Shown here one piece after another: positions 51,801-56,551 of a stretch of 64,000 bases of DNA (position 1 is the stretch's first letter; the number at the start of each line of letters is the position of its first letter). The notes under the pieces are model-generated. The model made no database searches. It was not told the DNA's origin and saw nothing but the letters and a program-made list of their open reading frames with translations. Origin of the DNA: Dermacentor variabilis (taxonomy: Eukaryota; Arthropoda; Arachnida; Ixodida; Ixodidae); assembly GCF_050947875.1 (NCBI RefSeq), contig NC_134572.1, positions 154,463,105 through 154,527,104 on the forward strand, given 5' to 3'. The position numbers were made by a program, and so were the translations under genes.

Positions 51801-54800
51801 TTAATCTTTTTGTATGACGACGGATGACAGCGTTTATCCTGTTGTATTCAGTTTTCGCAGATGGATTTCCCGTTTTTCTCATTAGTTTTCGCTCCGCTCT
51901 CCTACGCGCTGCGCACAGGTTCTTAAGTTTCAAATCAGGAGTAGGGAAATGACCTGGCAGTTTCAACATTGAGGTAGCCACTCTTTTGCTCCGCAGCATA
52001 TCTGCGAACAGCGCACCAGGGGATTCGTCCAACGCTTCTCTGTATGTGTCCCAGCGGGTCACAGCACAGAATTGTCGCCCAGCAGTGTGAAATCCGGTGA
52101 TGTTGGTGAAGATGGGAAAGTGGTCACTGCCCATCCTGTCTGGGGCCGTTGTTGACGATACGACAAGGTCTATAGAATGGATCACGAGGTCTATGGCACT
52201 CCATGAATCTGGTGGTCTGAAGAAAGTCGGTTTGCCATCGTTCGCGATACACAAGTCAGCAGCTTCCGCGGCTGTGACTAGTTCCTTGCCTCGGGAATCT
52301 GCAGTCTTACCTCCCCAAAGCGAATGATGTGCGTTAAAGTCCCCACAGATTATTATAGGAGAGGGGCAACGAATGCAAAGGTCCTTTATGAACGCCTCCA
52401 TGGAGACCTTCCTGCGCGGACTTATATACACCGACACCACACTGAGTTTTCGTTTTCCTAGGCACACTTGCACAGCGGCGACTTCCAAGAAGGTAGAACA
52501 AAGGTCTTGCACTGGTAAGGTGACGTGAGGTATTTCTCGCCTGATGTATATCATCGCACTTCCATTTGCCAATGATGGTATACTCGGATTTCCATGTCTG
52601 ATGTACCCTGGGATCGTCCTACCATTTGGGAGACCGGCCACCGAGAGGGCTAGAATTGGTATAGGTATGTCTCGAAGGAAAAGACTGAGTTCAGAAAGAC
52701 GCTGTAGAATACCGGCGCAGTTCCACTGCATTATTAAGGGCACTTTTGGACGACGGAATGGACCAAGTGGGCGAGACATTGCCATTATGCTACTGAGTGT
52801 ATGTGGAAGTAGAGCAGAGTATTACTGACTCAAGAGCCAGCACTGCTTCCAGCATATCCTTCGTTGAACTAGCAGGCATCTTCGCGACGTGGAAACGTAG
52901 TGCCGTGAACAAAGCGCGTATCGCATGCTGGCAGTTTTCTTGCTGACTGTTGTCAAGTGGTACTTGAGGTCGGTTTACTGCGGCCGCATAGGTGCGCTTT
53001 TCGGACTCTTTTCGAACAGGTTTCTCAGCCGCCGTGACCGTTTGCGTTGGCTCAATAACTTCGTTTATCGGTGGGAAACGCGGGAAATGAGATGCGTACT
53101 CTGTTTCCAAACCAGTTAGTTGTGGCGCTCTGGACGTCTTCTTCGTGTTCGATGGTGCGCTTGCACTCTTTGGACCCAGAACAAACATCTTATTTCTTCG
53201 CTGAGCAGCTGTCCGCGCCGGGCATTGACCGTAGCTAGCAGAATGGTCACCGCCGCAATTTGCACACACAAAGTTGTCTTTACTTGCACACGTCTTAAAG
53301 TCATGAGGTCCCCCACAGCGCTTGCACCTCTGTTACCCACGACAGTACTTAGCGATATGTCCGAAGCGCTGACACTTAAAACAGCGTGGTGGTGTCTCCA
53401 CGTAGTCGACAAGCTCATGTCTGGTCAAACCAAGGTAGATCTTCTCCGGGCGTTCAGAATTTGGAGCAAATGTGAGAACCACCGAGTTAGTGCGCCTTGA
53501 CTCCCATTCAGATGAACATGGTGTACGACATCAATATCAGCAATTGTCACCTGCGGAGCAACCTTTGCTGCCAAAGTGGTAACAACTGCCGACAGTGACT
53601 CCTTGGGTGTCCTGGGGATACCTTTCACTTCAAGATTTGTTCTATGACTGTATTGCTGTGGTTCCATCAGTTCATGCCTACTAGCCTGCAACTCTTTAGA
53701 GAGGCCGCTGTTTTCCCTTTTAAGTCGACTTTGTTTTGTCTTCACCTCACCTAATTCCCTGTGCACATTACCAAGTGCTTTCTTGAAATCCTCATTGGTT
53801 TCGCTCATAAAATCTGCAGATTTCTTAAGGGAAGCAAGGTCACGGTTTAGGTTCTTATCCATGTCTTCAATCTTTGCACTCAACTTCAAAAACAACACAG
53901 CAAGTTCTTTCGTCGTTGTGGGCGTTTTTTCGAAAACCCTTTCGCCTGTATTCTTGCTCCCCGCATCAGATCCATCATCGCCCATAGCTGGAGGAGGACC
54001 GAGGCACGAAGCTAATATTTTTTTAATCGCGAGGTTTTACGCACCTGTAATGCACAAAAGTGCGGTGAGTAGGCCGTCGATGTGAGCGCGCCTGGATCGT
54101 CCACAGCAATGGTTCTGTCTAAATGTTAAGCACGCTTTTATGCTCCCCGTTGCATCATCGAAGGCTTCGGCGCAGCAGTAGTGACGCAGGAGGCGTGCCT
54201 CGATTCCAGTTTGGCGGGATCTGATTCTAGCAAACAGGTGATTAGCTCGGGCACTGGTAGTCGCGTCGAGTGTTCAGAGCAGCCAGCGTCGATGACTGCA
54301 CCTTGTAATGCACAAAAGTGCGGTGAGTAGGCCGTCGATGTGAGGGTGCCTGGATCGTCCACAGCAATGTGGAACACTAAACCTTGCTATAGCTTCGGGC
54401 AAGACGGCTATTTTTTTTATGGCTGGCATGCGCCTACGTTACGTTCTATTCTAATTACAATGTATACATATATTTAGTGCGCTATCATTTGCTGAAAAGC
54501 AGCAAATTGTGCTGTATACTTATTTCGTTCGACTAAAACGGGTGTTAAAAGTAATATCAGTGGACAGCGTTTAACCACGATACTCCTAGCATTGTCTTAG
54601 GCAACGTGAATGCTTTTCCTCTGATTAATTATTTCATTATTTCTTTTCCTATCCAGCTAACACACCAAAGGGTTGCCAGTTGGAAGGCGGTGTCACATTT
54701 GTCGACAAGATTCCACGCAGCAACAGAGGCAAGCTTGTCAGGCGTCAGCTCGTCCAGTGGATTCTCGAGAAGCGAGAACAGGGAGGCATCAACAGTCGGC

Positions 54801-54814
54801 AAGATGAGGCGTAA
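6595..54814 (+). CDS. Acyl-CoA synthetase (4CL/luciferase-like, AMP-binding), gene span of 8 visible exons
   Basis: Joined exons encode about 462 residues of an ANL-superfamily adenylating enzyme, which activates a carboxylic acid with ATP and loads it on CoA. Numbering from the first visible residue: P-loop TSGTTGKPK about 106-114, A5-like YGQME about 248-252, TGD about 326-328 with [11 protein letters not shown] after it, hinge region [19 protein letters not shown], and C-terminal [17 protein letters not shown] with the catalytic Lys near 436. All seven internal junctions keep frame (phases 0,2,0,1,0,1,1) with GT-AG sites. Family proteins are about 540 residues, so roughly 100 N-terminal residues are missing, presumably in exons before 6595 or the window. 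Oddity: the usual A5 YGxTE reads YGQME, losing the AMP-contacting Thr. Substrate and subcellular site cannot be read. Introns of 19.8 kb and 10.3 kb are full of transposons. Confidence 0.85.
6754..7982. other. Intron sequence, nothing recognised
   Basis: AT-rich intronic DNA without a supported gene or repeat. Open frames on both strands are short and lack signatures. Confidence 0.4.
7983..8217 (-). mobile_element. tRNA-derived SINE, older minus-strand copy
   Basis: Same family as the copy at 3240-3477: it shares TGAGGCACGCCGTAGT in the body and ends in the CGCGGCGGGT tRNA-like head region. It is diverged, with indels and a degraded B-box, indicating an older insertion. Confidence 0.75.
8218..9469. 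other. Intron sequence, no gene
   Basis: No supported gene. The stretch 9170-9310 (TTTTTACAGCGGAGCTGGTG onward) may be the 5' part of the repeat unit that carries the endonuclease-like fragment just downstream, but this is inference from proximity. Confidence 0.3.
9470..9885 (+). pseudogene. Endonuclease/exonuclease/phosphatase-like fragment, frameshifted
   Basis: The frame opens at [16 protein letters not shown], shifts, passes through a basic stretch ([18 protein letters not shown] in another frame), and then shows [15 protein letters not shown]...[12 protein letters not shown] and, in a third frame, CIDLTLAKN...[14 protein letters not shown] and YHSDHKA correspond to the GDFN and SDH metal-site motifs of the EEP fold. 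The spacing is shorter than in a non-LTR endonuclease and no reverse transcriptase follows, so it resembles the endonuclease proteins that accompany Helitrons. It needs several frames and carries a TAG near 9700, so it is dead. Origin from Helitron-type DNA is inference. Confidence 0.5.
9886..12576. other. Intron sequence, no gene; short hairpins and simple repeats
   Basis: No coding region supported. Visible items are two adjacent hairpins at 11564-11606 and short (AATG/AAAT)n and (AATC)n runs near 11832-11862 and 12153-12168 that could be tails of old retroposons. Confidence 0.4.
11564..11606. repeat. Two adjacent perfect 7-bp hairpins
   Basis: CCGGCGT(6-nt loop)ACGCCGG at 11564-11583 is followed by GCGTTCC(2-nt loop)GGAACGC at 11591-11606. 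Function unknown. Confidence 0.7.
12577..12809 (+). CDS. Acyl-CoA synthetase exon b (ATP-binding P-loop)
   Basis: Encodes HIIALDET... through [21 protein letters not shown] to [14 protein letters not shown] is the AMP-binding signature of the ANL superfamily; the residue after it is Leu where Gly is common. Acceptor TTCAATTGCAG ends at 12576; donor GTTAGC starts at 12810 and leaves two bases of a Ser codon, completed by the next exon. Confidence 0.92.
12866..12940. repeat. (TATG)n microsatellite, 3' side of the CR1-like element
   Basis: A clean TATG tetranucleotide run directly abutting the 3' end of the minus-strand retrotransposon. Read on that strand it is (CATA)n, serving as tail or as the insertion target. 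Confidence 0.95.
13055..15859 (-). pseudogene. CR1/L2-like ORF2: APE endonuclease and reverse transcriptase
   Basis: Starting right after the ORF1 UAG and in its frame: endonuclease ([40 protein letters not shown]), a linker, then RT ([39 protein letters not shown] for motif [20 protein letters not shown] for motif B, FADDCVIY for motif C) and the thumb [13 protein letters not shown]. Three frame changes break it: near 15305-15320 (not a homopolymer), at a T8 run 14491-14498, and at an A7 run 13252-13258, after which the C-terminus continues as [14 protein letters not shown] to 13055. There is no AUG in any frame in the roughly 200 bases after the ORF1 stop, so ORF2 seems to have no start of its own. 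Confidence 0.85.
15860..16612 (-). CDS. CR1/L2-like ORF1 with N-terminal 2A and coiled coil
   Basis: RNA-binding-type ORF1 of a non-LTR element. It begins with the 2A motif, followed by a heptad-rich coiled coil (about residues 15-105 of the open frame), then [16 protein letters not shown] and an RRM/CTD-like region ending in [16 protein letters not shown] before the UAG at 15860-15862. No in-frame AUG precedes the 2A after the TAG at 16613-16615; the leader ORF upstream is in the same frame, so ORF1 probably originally ran from the leader through the 2A and that TAG is a mutation in this copy (the relative at 36 kb has a His codon there). Confidence 0.75.
   Translation of the reverse strand, partial: CRDVIRSLLLLAGDIETNPGPDSQAVLKELQSLSAGQSQLITEIQGLKSQLLTTDKAISDLSVRMTNLETHYQNLIPLRSDIESVKSDAARAAHTIQRQEARLDDAENHSRCNNLIFYGIDESSGSESFAQSEHIIIDHCRKHMSITLDPKEIEHAHRLGSRAANRNRPIIVKFTFHKTKYLVLSNGPKFKGTNFSVGEDFTQPVQLARRHLLSFTKSKSAPYSLRFKTLFMGNKRYVFDERTQSVKELQ
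16550..16591 (-). other. 2A ribosome-skipping motif ([14 protein letters not shown])
   Basis: The minus strand encodes [14 protein letters not shown], a full match to the 2A consensus D(V/I)ExNPG-P preceded by the usual hydrophobic run. In 2A sequences the ribosome fails to join Gly and Pro and releases the upstream peptide. 2A motifs are known in viruses and have been reported in APE-type non-LTR retrotransposons. Here it would separate the short leader from ORF1p. Confidence 0.85.
16613..16723 (-). pseudogene. Leader peptide in frame with ORF1, ended by TAG
   Basis: ATG at 16723 ([11 protein letters not shown]...) opens a frame of about 36 codons ending CCISIVV-TAG at 16613-16615, the same frame as the 2A/ORF1 that follows. 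The related element at 36.2 kb has CCIPIVR before its 2A, so the leader is conserved coding sequence. The start codon lies inside the duplicated 5' block; a longer open frame reaches to 16927. Confidence 0.55.
16707..16764 (-). repeat. Second copy of the 58-bp 5'-terminal block
   Basis: Identical to 17046-17103, 339 bp away. On the minus strand it runs from GGCCCGGCTGCTGTG to ACATGCAGGT; the bases after it differ between the two copies. Contains the leader ATG and a TGCTGTG/CACAGCA hairpin. Confidence 0.9.
17046..17103 (-). repeat. First copy of the 58-bp block, 5' end of the element
   Basis: Same 58 bp as 16707-16764; its upstream edge is the retrotransposon 5' terminus, four bases from the (TATG)n tract. 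It ends CAG followed by GTGTCAC, a plausible splice donor. Confidence 0.9.
17104..17503. repeat. (TATG)n microsatellite with CATG/GATG variants and (TG)n end
   Basis: About 390 bases of TATG repeats with scattered variant units, ending in TG dinucleotides at 17491-17503. It is open in five frames (Met-Tyr-Val-Cys and Ile-His-Thr-Tyr repeats), which is an artefact of period four. Confidence 0.95.
17530..17900 (+). mobile_element. tRNA-like repeat with tandem tail
   Basis: TGGTCTAATTGGTAG matches a Pol III A box and GGTTCGAAACC matches the B box exactly, separated by a tRNA-like distance (about 17540-17602). A tail follows of diverged units of roughly 90 bp, each containing a GGGTCACTGGG...GTGCCA core and a CTTCA(A/G)TGAACCTCTTTGA segment. 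Related units occur at 27.1 kb and, inverted, at 62.7 kb. No acceptor stem closes it into a real tRNA gene. Confidence 0.6.
18115..20019 (+). pseudogene. Non-LTR ORF1 (gag-like) with zinc knuckles and RS-rich region
   Basis: A likely start is ATG at 18163 ([11 protein letters not shown]). The protein reads [21 protein letters not shown] and [17 protein letters not shown], shifts frame near 18710, then [24 protein letters not shown] and the knuckles ([14 protein letters not shown], with the first Cys now Ser, and [15 protein letters not shown]). After another shift an Arg-Ser-rich block covers 19240-19420, then a coiled coil ([18 protein letters not shown]) with a TAG, and a C-terminal stretch to 20019. 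It is a nucleic-acid-binding ORF1 broken by several frameshifts and stops. Confidence 0.75.
20092..22765 (+). pseudogene. Non-LTR ORF2 remnant: endonuclease, RT fragment, RNase H fragment
   Basis: Partner of the ORF1 just upstream. Seen in order: endonuclease ([15 protein letters not shown], then [19 protein letters not shown]), RT fingers ([31 protein letters not shown]), then an abrupt jump at about 21665 to thumb-like sequence, so the catalytic YADD region is deleted. After this come an RNase H-like start ([10 protein letters not shown], with [13 protein letters not shown]) and a zinc tail [14 protein letters not shown]. Many stops and frame changes: long dead. The 314-residue ORF on the other strand at 20206-21150 is a shadow of it. 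Confidence 0.75.
22838..24568 (-). pseudogene. Penelope-like element, minus-strand 5'-truncated copy
   Basis: The minus strand encodes the RT core and the C-terminal GIY-YIG endonuclease ([19 protein letters not shown]) of a Penelope-like element in broken frames. Compared with the plus-strand copy next door, about 73 bp are missing around 23905, taking out the YVDD catalytic motif, so it cannot act. It is the mirror image of 25233-27022, its 5' side facing the other copy. Confidence 0.85.
24560..26842 (+). pseudogene. Penelope-like element ORF: reverse transcriptase plus GIY-YIG endonuclease
   Basis: A single frame of about 761 codons is interrupted by only two stops, TAA at 25925-25927 and TAG at 26300-26302 (the mirror copy has CAG, Gln, there). 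RT motifs: [27 protein letters not shown] (motif A), [18 protein letters not shown] (motif B), FRYVDDFLI (motif C). The C-terminal endonuclease reads [19 protein letters not shown] with conserved Cys/His pairs (CQKKH, HCTVC). Penelope-like elements pair RT with GIY-YIG and often lie in inverted or partial tandem copies, as here. The N-terminal part before about 24660 is uncertain; GAG-GTAAGT at 24629-24637 is a strong donor-like sequence and some Penelope elements keep introns. Confidence 0.85.
24569..27022 (+). mobile_element. Penelope-like element, plus-strand copy
   Basis: Carries the ORF above plus a 3' region ending near 27022 or somewhat later. Bases 25233-27022 are the inverted partner of 22838-24568, giving a palindrome with arms of about 1.75 kb and a 665-bp unique spacer. 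Confidence 0.8.
27060..27265 (+). repeat. Diverged tandem tail units (TTCAATGAA...GGGTCATTGAG)
   Basis: Contains CGCTTTTCAATGAACG, GCGCTGTTCAATGAAACTCT and CTTGGGTCATTGAGTATGTGCCA, the same unit as the tail at 17640-17900. No tRNA-like head is visible here. Confidence 0.55.
27266..28020. other. Intron sequence, no gene
   Basis: No supported gene; the short ORFs have no signature. The right-hand end probably includes the 5' untranslated part of the next retrotransposon. Confidence 0.4.
28040..28700 (+). pseudogene. Non-LTR ORF1 with SGNH-hydrolase-like domain
   Basis: ATG at 28040 opens [22 protein letters not shown], where GDSN resembles block I (GDS) of SGNH/GDSL hydrolases. After stops and a frameshift, [19 protein letters not shown] and [10 protein letters not shown] lead to a DGIYFSY segment near 28520, matching the DxxH region (DGIHF-like, His now Tyr). 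Esterase-like ORF1 domains are known in CR1-group retrotransposons. The catalytic set is incomplete and the frame is broken. Confidence 0.55.
28690..31850 (+). pseudogene. CR1-like ORF2 remnant: endonuclease and reverse transcriptase
   Basis: Begins near [21 protein letters not shown] (endonuclease start), continues with [31 protein letters not shown] (the GDFNAH motif decayed to GDTTAH), then the [51 protein letters not shown] (motif B) and [11 protein letters not shown] (motif C, YADD now YAED). The C-terminus near 31715-31780 has [19 protein letters not shown], a zinc-binding tail. Repeated stops in all frames show an inactive copy. Confidence 0.75.
31851..32095 (+). repeat. 3' UTR and end of the CR1-like copy
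   Basis: Follows the ORF2 remnant and ends in GGGGACGCTCATAACATCCATT, where tick copies usually continue in ATCC repeats; only about one unit is left. The perfect hairpin begins 10 bases on. Confidence 0.55.
32105..32140. repeat. Perfect 17-bp hairpin
   Basis: GTATGATGTTAGCCCCT, a TT loop, and its exact reverse complement AGGGGCTAACATCATAC. It lies just past the retrotransposon 3' end and about 430 bases before exon c. Confidence 0.95.
32571..32745 (+). CDS. Acyl-CoA synthetase exon c
   Basis: Encodes [15 protein letters not shown]... and [17 protein letters not shown] up to ILEAIHKHR, the segment between P-loop and A4 motif. Acceptor CCGTTTCCCAG ends at 32570 and its first base completes the split Ser codon; donor GTAAGC begins at 32746, phase 0. 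There is no Met start, so this is an internal exon. Confidence 0.9.
32746..34794. other. Intron sequence, nothing recognised
   Basis: AT-rich intronic DNA with short featureless ORFs. The ORF ending [16 protein letters not shown] at 34471-34671 shows no family signature. Confidence 0.4.
34795..35009 (-). mobile_element. tRNA-derived SINE, degraded minus-strand copy
   Basis: Shares GTTTAACGTGCA, GCAGCCGGGATCGAATCC and ACCGCGGGGGGT with the family at 3240-3477, but is shortened and diverged. The tRNA-like head lies at the right end. Confidence 0.65.
35572..35722 (+). repeat. First copy of the 151-bp 5' block
   Basis: Aligns without gaps to 36068-36218 (offset 496) at clearly above 80 percent identity by eye. 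Ends TTACAG followed by GTGCTC, donor-like. Confidence 0.8.
36068..36218 (+). repeat. Second copy of the 151-bp 5' block
   Basis: Same block as 35572-35722. Ends CGCTTTTCGCCTTACAG, a strong acceptor-like sequence, and the leader frame opens right after it. Confidence 0.8.
36351..36377 (+). other. Degenerate 2A motif (GGVASNPGR)
   Basis: [14 protein letters not shown] aligns with [14 protein letters not shown] of the younger element. The Asp, Glu and final Pro are lost, so skipping is not expected. Confidence 0.65.
39881..41090. other. Intron sequence, nothing recognised
   Basis: No supported gene or repeat between the retrotransposon remnant and exon d; pyrimidine-rich sequence before 41090 leads to the acceptor CAACAACAG. 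Confidence 0.4.
41091..41262 (+). CDS. Acyl-CoA synthetase exon d
   Basis: Encodes [17 protein letters not shown], then [19 protein letters not shown] and EFNLKSFTQ, the A4-A5 segment (vPt...LL...ydlsSL...). Acceptor CAG ends at 41090; donor GTAAGTGT at 41263 leaves one base of a Lys codon. Confidence 0.92.
41594..41694 (+). CDS. Acyl-CoA synthetase exon e (A5 motif)
   Basis: Completes Lys and encodes [17 protein letters not shown]...[14 protein letters not shown] stands at the YGxTE adenylate-binding motif with Met instead of Thr. Acceptor CTCTTTTCGGCAG; donor GTAAGA, phase 0. Confidence 0.9.
42940..43078 (+). CDS. Acyl-CoA synthetase exon f
   Basis: Encodes [20 protein letters not shown] and PNLMRGYWG...DDEGWYST, the A6 region (GE...GP..m.GYw). 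Acceptor CTTTCACACAG; donor GTAGGA at 43079 leaves one base of the Gly in TGD. Confidence 0.92.
44090..44341 (+). CDS. Acyl-CoA synthetase exon g (A7-A8, hinge)
   Basis: Completes [19 protein letters not shown] (A7 Asp and Arg that hold ribose), then [20 protein letters not shown] (A8/hinge), [19 protein letters not shown], and ends in VSQFLE. The acceptor follows a G-run rather than a pyrimidine tract, so it is weak. Donor GTTGGC at 44342. Confidence 0.92.
44342..45555. other. Intron sequence, no gene
   Basis: No coding region. A short tandem duplication (TTTTTCAGCAGGTGGTG) lies near 45145-45190, and a C-rich run near 44988-45004. Confidence 0.4.
46276..48120 (-). pseudogene. CR1-like reverse transcriptase, interrupted
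   Basis: In order on the minus strand: [20 protein letters not shown] and NYRPISVLN (RT fingers, with a frameshift near 47965), [35 protein letters not shown] (motif A), then the solo LTR and degraded sequence, then [19 protein letters not shown] and the C-terminal part to 46276. The motif B and C region lies around 47000-47640 and is not intact. Confidence 0.75.
47010..47428 (-). mobile_element. Solo LTR (Ty3/gypsy-like), 419 bp, 4-bp TSD
   Basis: On the minus strand it begins TGACATGTGTAC and ends CACGACCACGTGACA. Inside are a TATAAAAG promoter box (near 47187) and a CCAAATAAAAGC polyadenylation signal (near 47075). Both sides carry ATAT (47006-47009 and 47429-47432). A 419-bp TG...CA unit with promoter, poly(A) signal and a 4-bp duplication is a lone LTR left by LTR-LTR recombination. 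Confidence 0.8.
48127..48286 (-). mobile_element. Short 3' LTR of a Ty3/gypsy fragment (candidate)
   Basis: Lies downstream of the integrase on the minus strand, starting TGCTACGGAACAATATG after a GGGGG-containing purine-rich stretch and ending CTACGTAACA. The length of about 160 bp is short for gypsy, so boundaries are tentative. Confidence 0.5.
48322..48985 (-). pseudogene. Ty3/gypsy integrase C-terminal fragment
   Basis: Minus strand: [19 protein letters not shown] (core, with the third acidic catalytic residue Glu), KYVSKDDHD then a TAG at 48817-48819 where Trp is usual, [23 protein letters not shown], and the GPY/F-type C-terminal domain [21 protein letters not shown], ending [10 protein letters not shown]. 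Upstream pol and gag are absent; the fragment ends abruptly near 48985. Confidence 0.85.
49045..49090. repeat. (GGT)n tract, 3' tail of the element
   Basis: Trinucleotide run; on the element's strand it is (CAC)n following GCTTCAACAT, the kind of short-repeat tail used by I-type elements. Confidence 0.9.
49174..52785 (-). pseudogene. Non-LTR ORF2: endonuclease, reverse transcriptase, RNase H
   Basis: One frame of about 1,203 codons with a single stop, TAG at 51370-51372 ([18 protein letters not shown]; Trp expected). Endonuclease: [37 protein letters not shown] with catalytic [36 protein letters not shown] (A), [18 protein letters not shown] (B), IYADDICIW (C). RNase [49 protein letters not shown]-terminal zinc tail [17 protein letters not shown]. 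The ATG at 52785 is four bases after the ORF1 stop. All catalytic residues I can place are present. Confidence 0.9.
52790..53985 (-). pseudogene. Non-LTR ORF1: coiled coil and three zinc knuckles
   Basis: Start ATG at 53985 ([17 protein letters not shown]). A coiled coil covers roughly residues 25-110, then [20 protein letters not shown] (RRM-like). A frameshift near 53510 moves the frame to [19 protein letters not shown] and knuckles [27 protein letters not shown] and [15 protein letters not shown]; a TAA at 53333-53335 separates the first two. The frame then runs to the stop at 52790-52792. Nucleic-acid-binding ORF1 with two defects. Confidence 0.8.
54045..54111 (-). repeat. Second copy of the 5' block of the RNase-H element
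   Basis: Minus strand CATTGCTGTGGACGATCC to TTTTGTGCATTACAG, nearly identical to 54302-54369, offset 258. Followed by GTGCGTAAAA. Confidence 0.9.
54302..54369 (-). repeat. First copy of the 5' block, element 5' end
   Basis: Starts exactly at the target-site duplication and ends CATTACAAG followed by GTGCAGTC, donor-like. Confidence 0.9.
54657..54814 (+). CDS. Acyl-CoA synthetase terminal exon h
   Basis: Completes Ala, then [20 protein letters not shown] and [20 protein letters not shown], ending in TAA at 54812-54814. PRSNRGK carries the catalytic lysine (A10) of the mobile C-terminal domain. The acceptor TTCTTTTCCTATCCAG is strong. The sequence after the Lys ends within about 26 residues and shows no SKL-type peroxisome signal (ends SRQDEA). 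Confidence 0.93.
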
Positions 54815-55126
54815 GAGCTAACAGATTTCGCCATTCACACTATTCTTCACGGCTCAAAGCACATCTCGCACCGGGAGTGTACATTCGTATCGTAAAAGTG
54901 TAATATTTTTACTGCGAAAGCATTACATGCCCCATGAAGTGGAAAATACGGCGTCCATTTTTATAATCCGATGGTACCAAAACCCACGTGACGAAGTGAC
55001 AACGTAACGTTCCCAGCGCTGGACCTGTTGTAGCTCGGACTGCAAACTTTCACGGTGAACAGCCATGGCATCGGACCTGGACCCCTATTAAAATTTTATT
55101 AAGGTCGATTAAGTGAATTGGAGTAA

Positions 55127-55132
55127 AATAAA
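55127..55132 (+). terminator. Polyadenylation signal of the acyl-CoA synthetase
   Basis: AATAAA 313 bases after the stop codon, the first canonical signal downstream. Confidence 0.6.
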
Positions 55133-55456
55133 GTCGATTAATGTGGATGAATGTGACGTTTTATTTTAAGGTGATCACTTCGACGAGTCATCATACTTTC
55201 GCATTCAAATCACGTAAGGATACGTAAGTGACTGTCACTTAATAATAAAGTGCAGGCTGAATGGCATCTTCCGGTATTCCACGTAATTCCTGGGTCATGG
55301 CTCCTAACAAGCTGAAGCATAACACGAATGGTCATGAGGCTCGTGGACACCATGGCAACGTAAATCTGGGAAAGGGAGATTTGCTTTTTGTGTTCATTAT
55401 GAAAGGCACGTACCCCTTGCAAAATTTTCGATATAGCAGGCACTCTGTTCTGTGCG

Positions 55457-56000
55457 GGGTGTTTCAGCGAACTTCAAAAGTTTTTAAAGGTGGCCTAACA
55501 CACAAAGCACAATTCTACTTCATGAGCTGGTCAACTCGAAGAGTTGGACATTACTTGCACAACATATTGAACTGCATATTCAACTAATTAATAAAAAGAC
55601 ACGAATTACGTTTTTAACGAATTACCAACCTTATGGCAAACATTTCAACGTAGAAATTCTAGCCGTGGCGTTAACAAGGTTTATCCACTTGGAATAATTT
55701 CTCAGGATGCCACCAGTTTCGAGGTATTAATTCCGGAACATTACAGAGAAATGCATAGGCGTTTCACTTATTTTTGTGTTTTAATGCATAAAACGTCCTT
55801 TTGTTAAGGACCTAGCCGTGGATACGCCTTGCCAACTCCACAGCTAGAATTCCTCAGTTGCAATATGTGCCATAATTAGTTAACATTAGGTAGTGGATTT
55901 TCGCCATTTACTGAGATTGACAATTCAATTATTTGTGCAAGTAATGACCGCCTTTTCGAGTAGACCATGTTATAGGTGGAGTATATAACATGCTGCATGT
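55457..56000. mobile_element. Foldback/TIR repeat
   Basis: The plus strand from 55529 (CAACTCGAAGAGTTGGACAT, TACTTGCACAACATATTGAA, later AAATTCTAGCCGTGGCGTT and TATCCAC) and the minus strand from 55970 (CTACTCGAAAAGGCGGTCAT, TACTTGCACAAATAATTGAA, later GAATTCTAGCTGTGGAGTT and TATCCAC) carry the same modules in the same order. Two arms of about 170 bp thus face each other across about 110 bp. No transposase is visible, so this is a non-autonomous foldback element or two copies inserted tail to tail. Confidence 0.6.
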
Positions 56001-56551
56001 CATGCCCAAGAGAACGCTGCGAGAGCTACGCTGGGAAGATAGTCGGAGGACAGTCCCCAGGCGATGCCTGGCGCTACTAATTTTACCATAACTAGCTCCC
56101 TTCGTCAGAGAAGGCTGCAAAGGGAACAAATAGTTGCCACTCCGGAGGAGGCCGGGACGACGCGAAGGGCTCATGGACGTTTCCCGGAAGAACGCGCCCC
56201 GAACTGGTGCTTGACCTACACTGAGAACCAGCGGAGAAGACTAGTTGGGAGTAGGAGATCTCCTCTCCCATTCCCACGACCTCTCCGCCTTTGCGCCCAC
56301 TGGAACTGGGTGGGGCCACCTGTCCGATATTCTGCATGCGACAGTGTTGTTTGTGCGTGATCTTGATCAAGCAGTTGATCTGTTTCTGTTCTTTTTCTGT
56401 TCTTGTTCTTGTTTTCTTGATCTGAACACTTGATCTTTTTCTGTTTTTTTTTTGCTTTTCAACGATGTAAGTGGCGCCTGACAGCACCAAAAGATGCCGA
56501 GAGTCAGTGGGACTGTACTAACCCGGACAAACCAAATTATGAGGGCCCACC
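56001..56551. other. No gene seen
   Basis: Contains a palindromic GGAGATCTCC near 56260 and T-rich runs at 56385-56455; no supported gene. Confidence 0.4.

Larger units (their letters stand above)
49045..54369 (-). mobile_element. RNase-H-bearing non-LTR retrotransposon, essentially full length
   Basis: A 5.3-kb minus-strand element with duplicated 5' block, ORF1, ORF2 and a (CAC)n 3' tail. It is flanked by TGGAACA at 49038-49044 and 54370-54376, a probable target-site duplication, which fixes both ends. It lies in the last intron of the acyl-CoA synthetase, ending 287 bp before the final exon. Confidence 0.85.
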
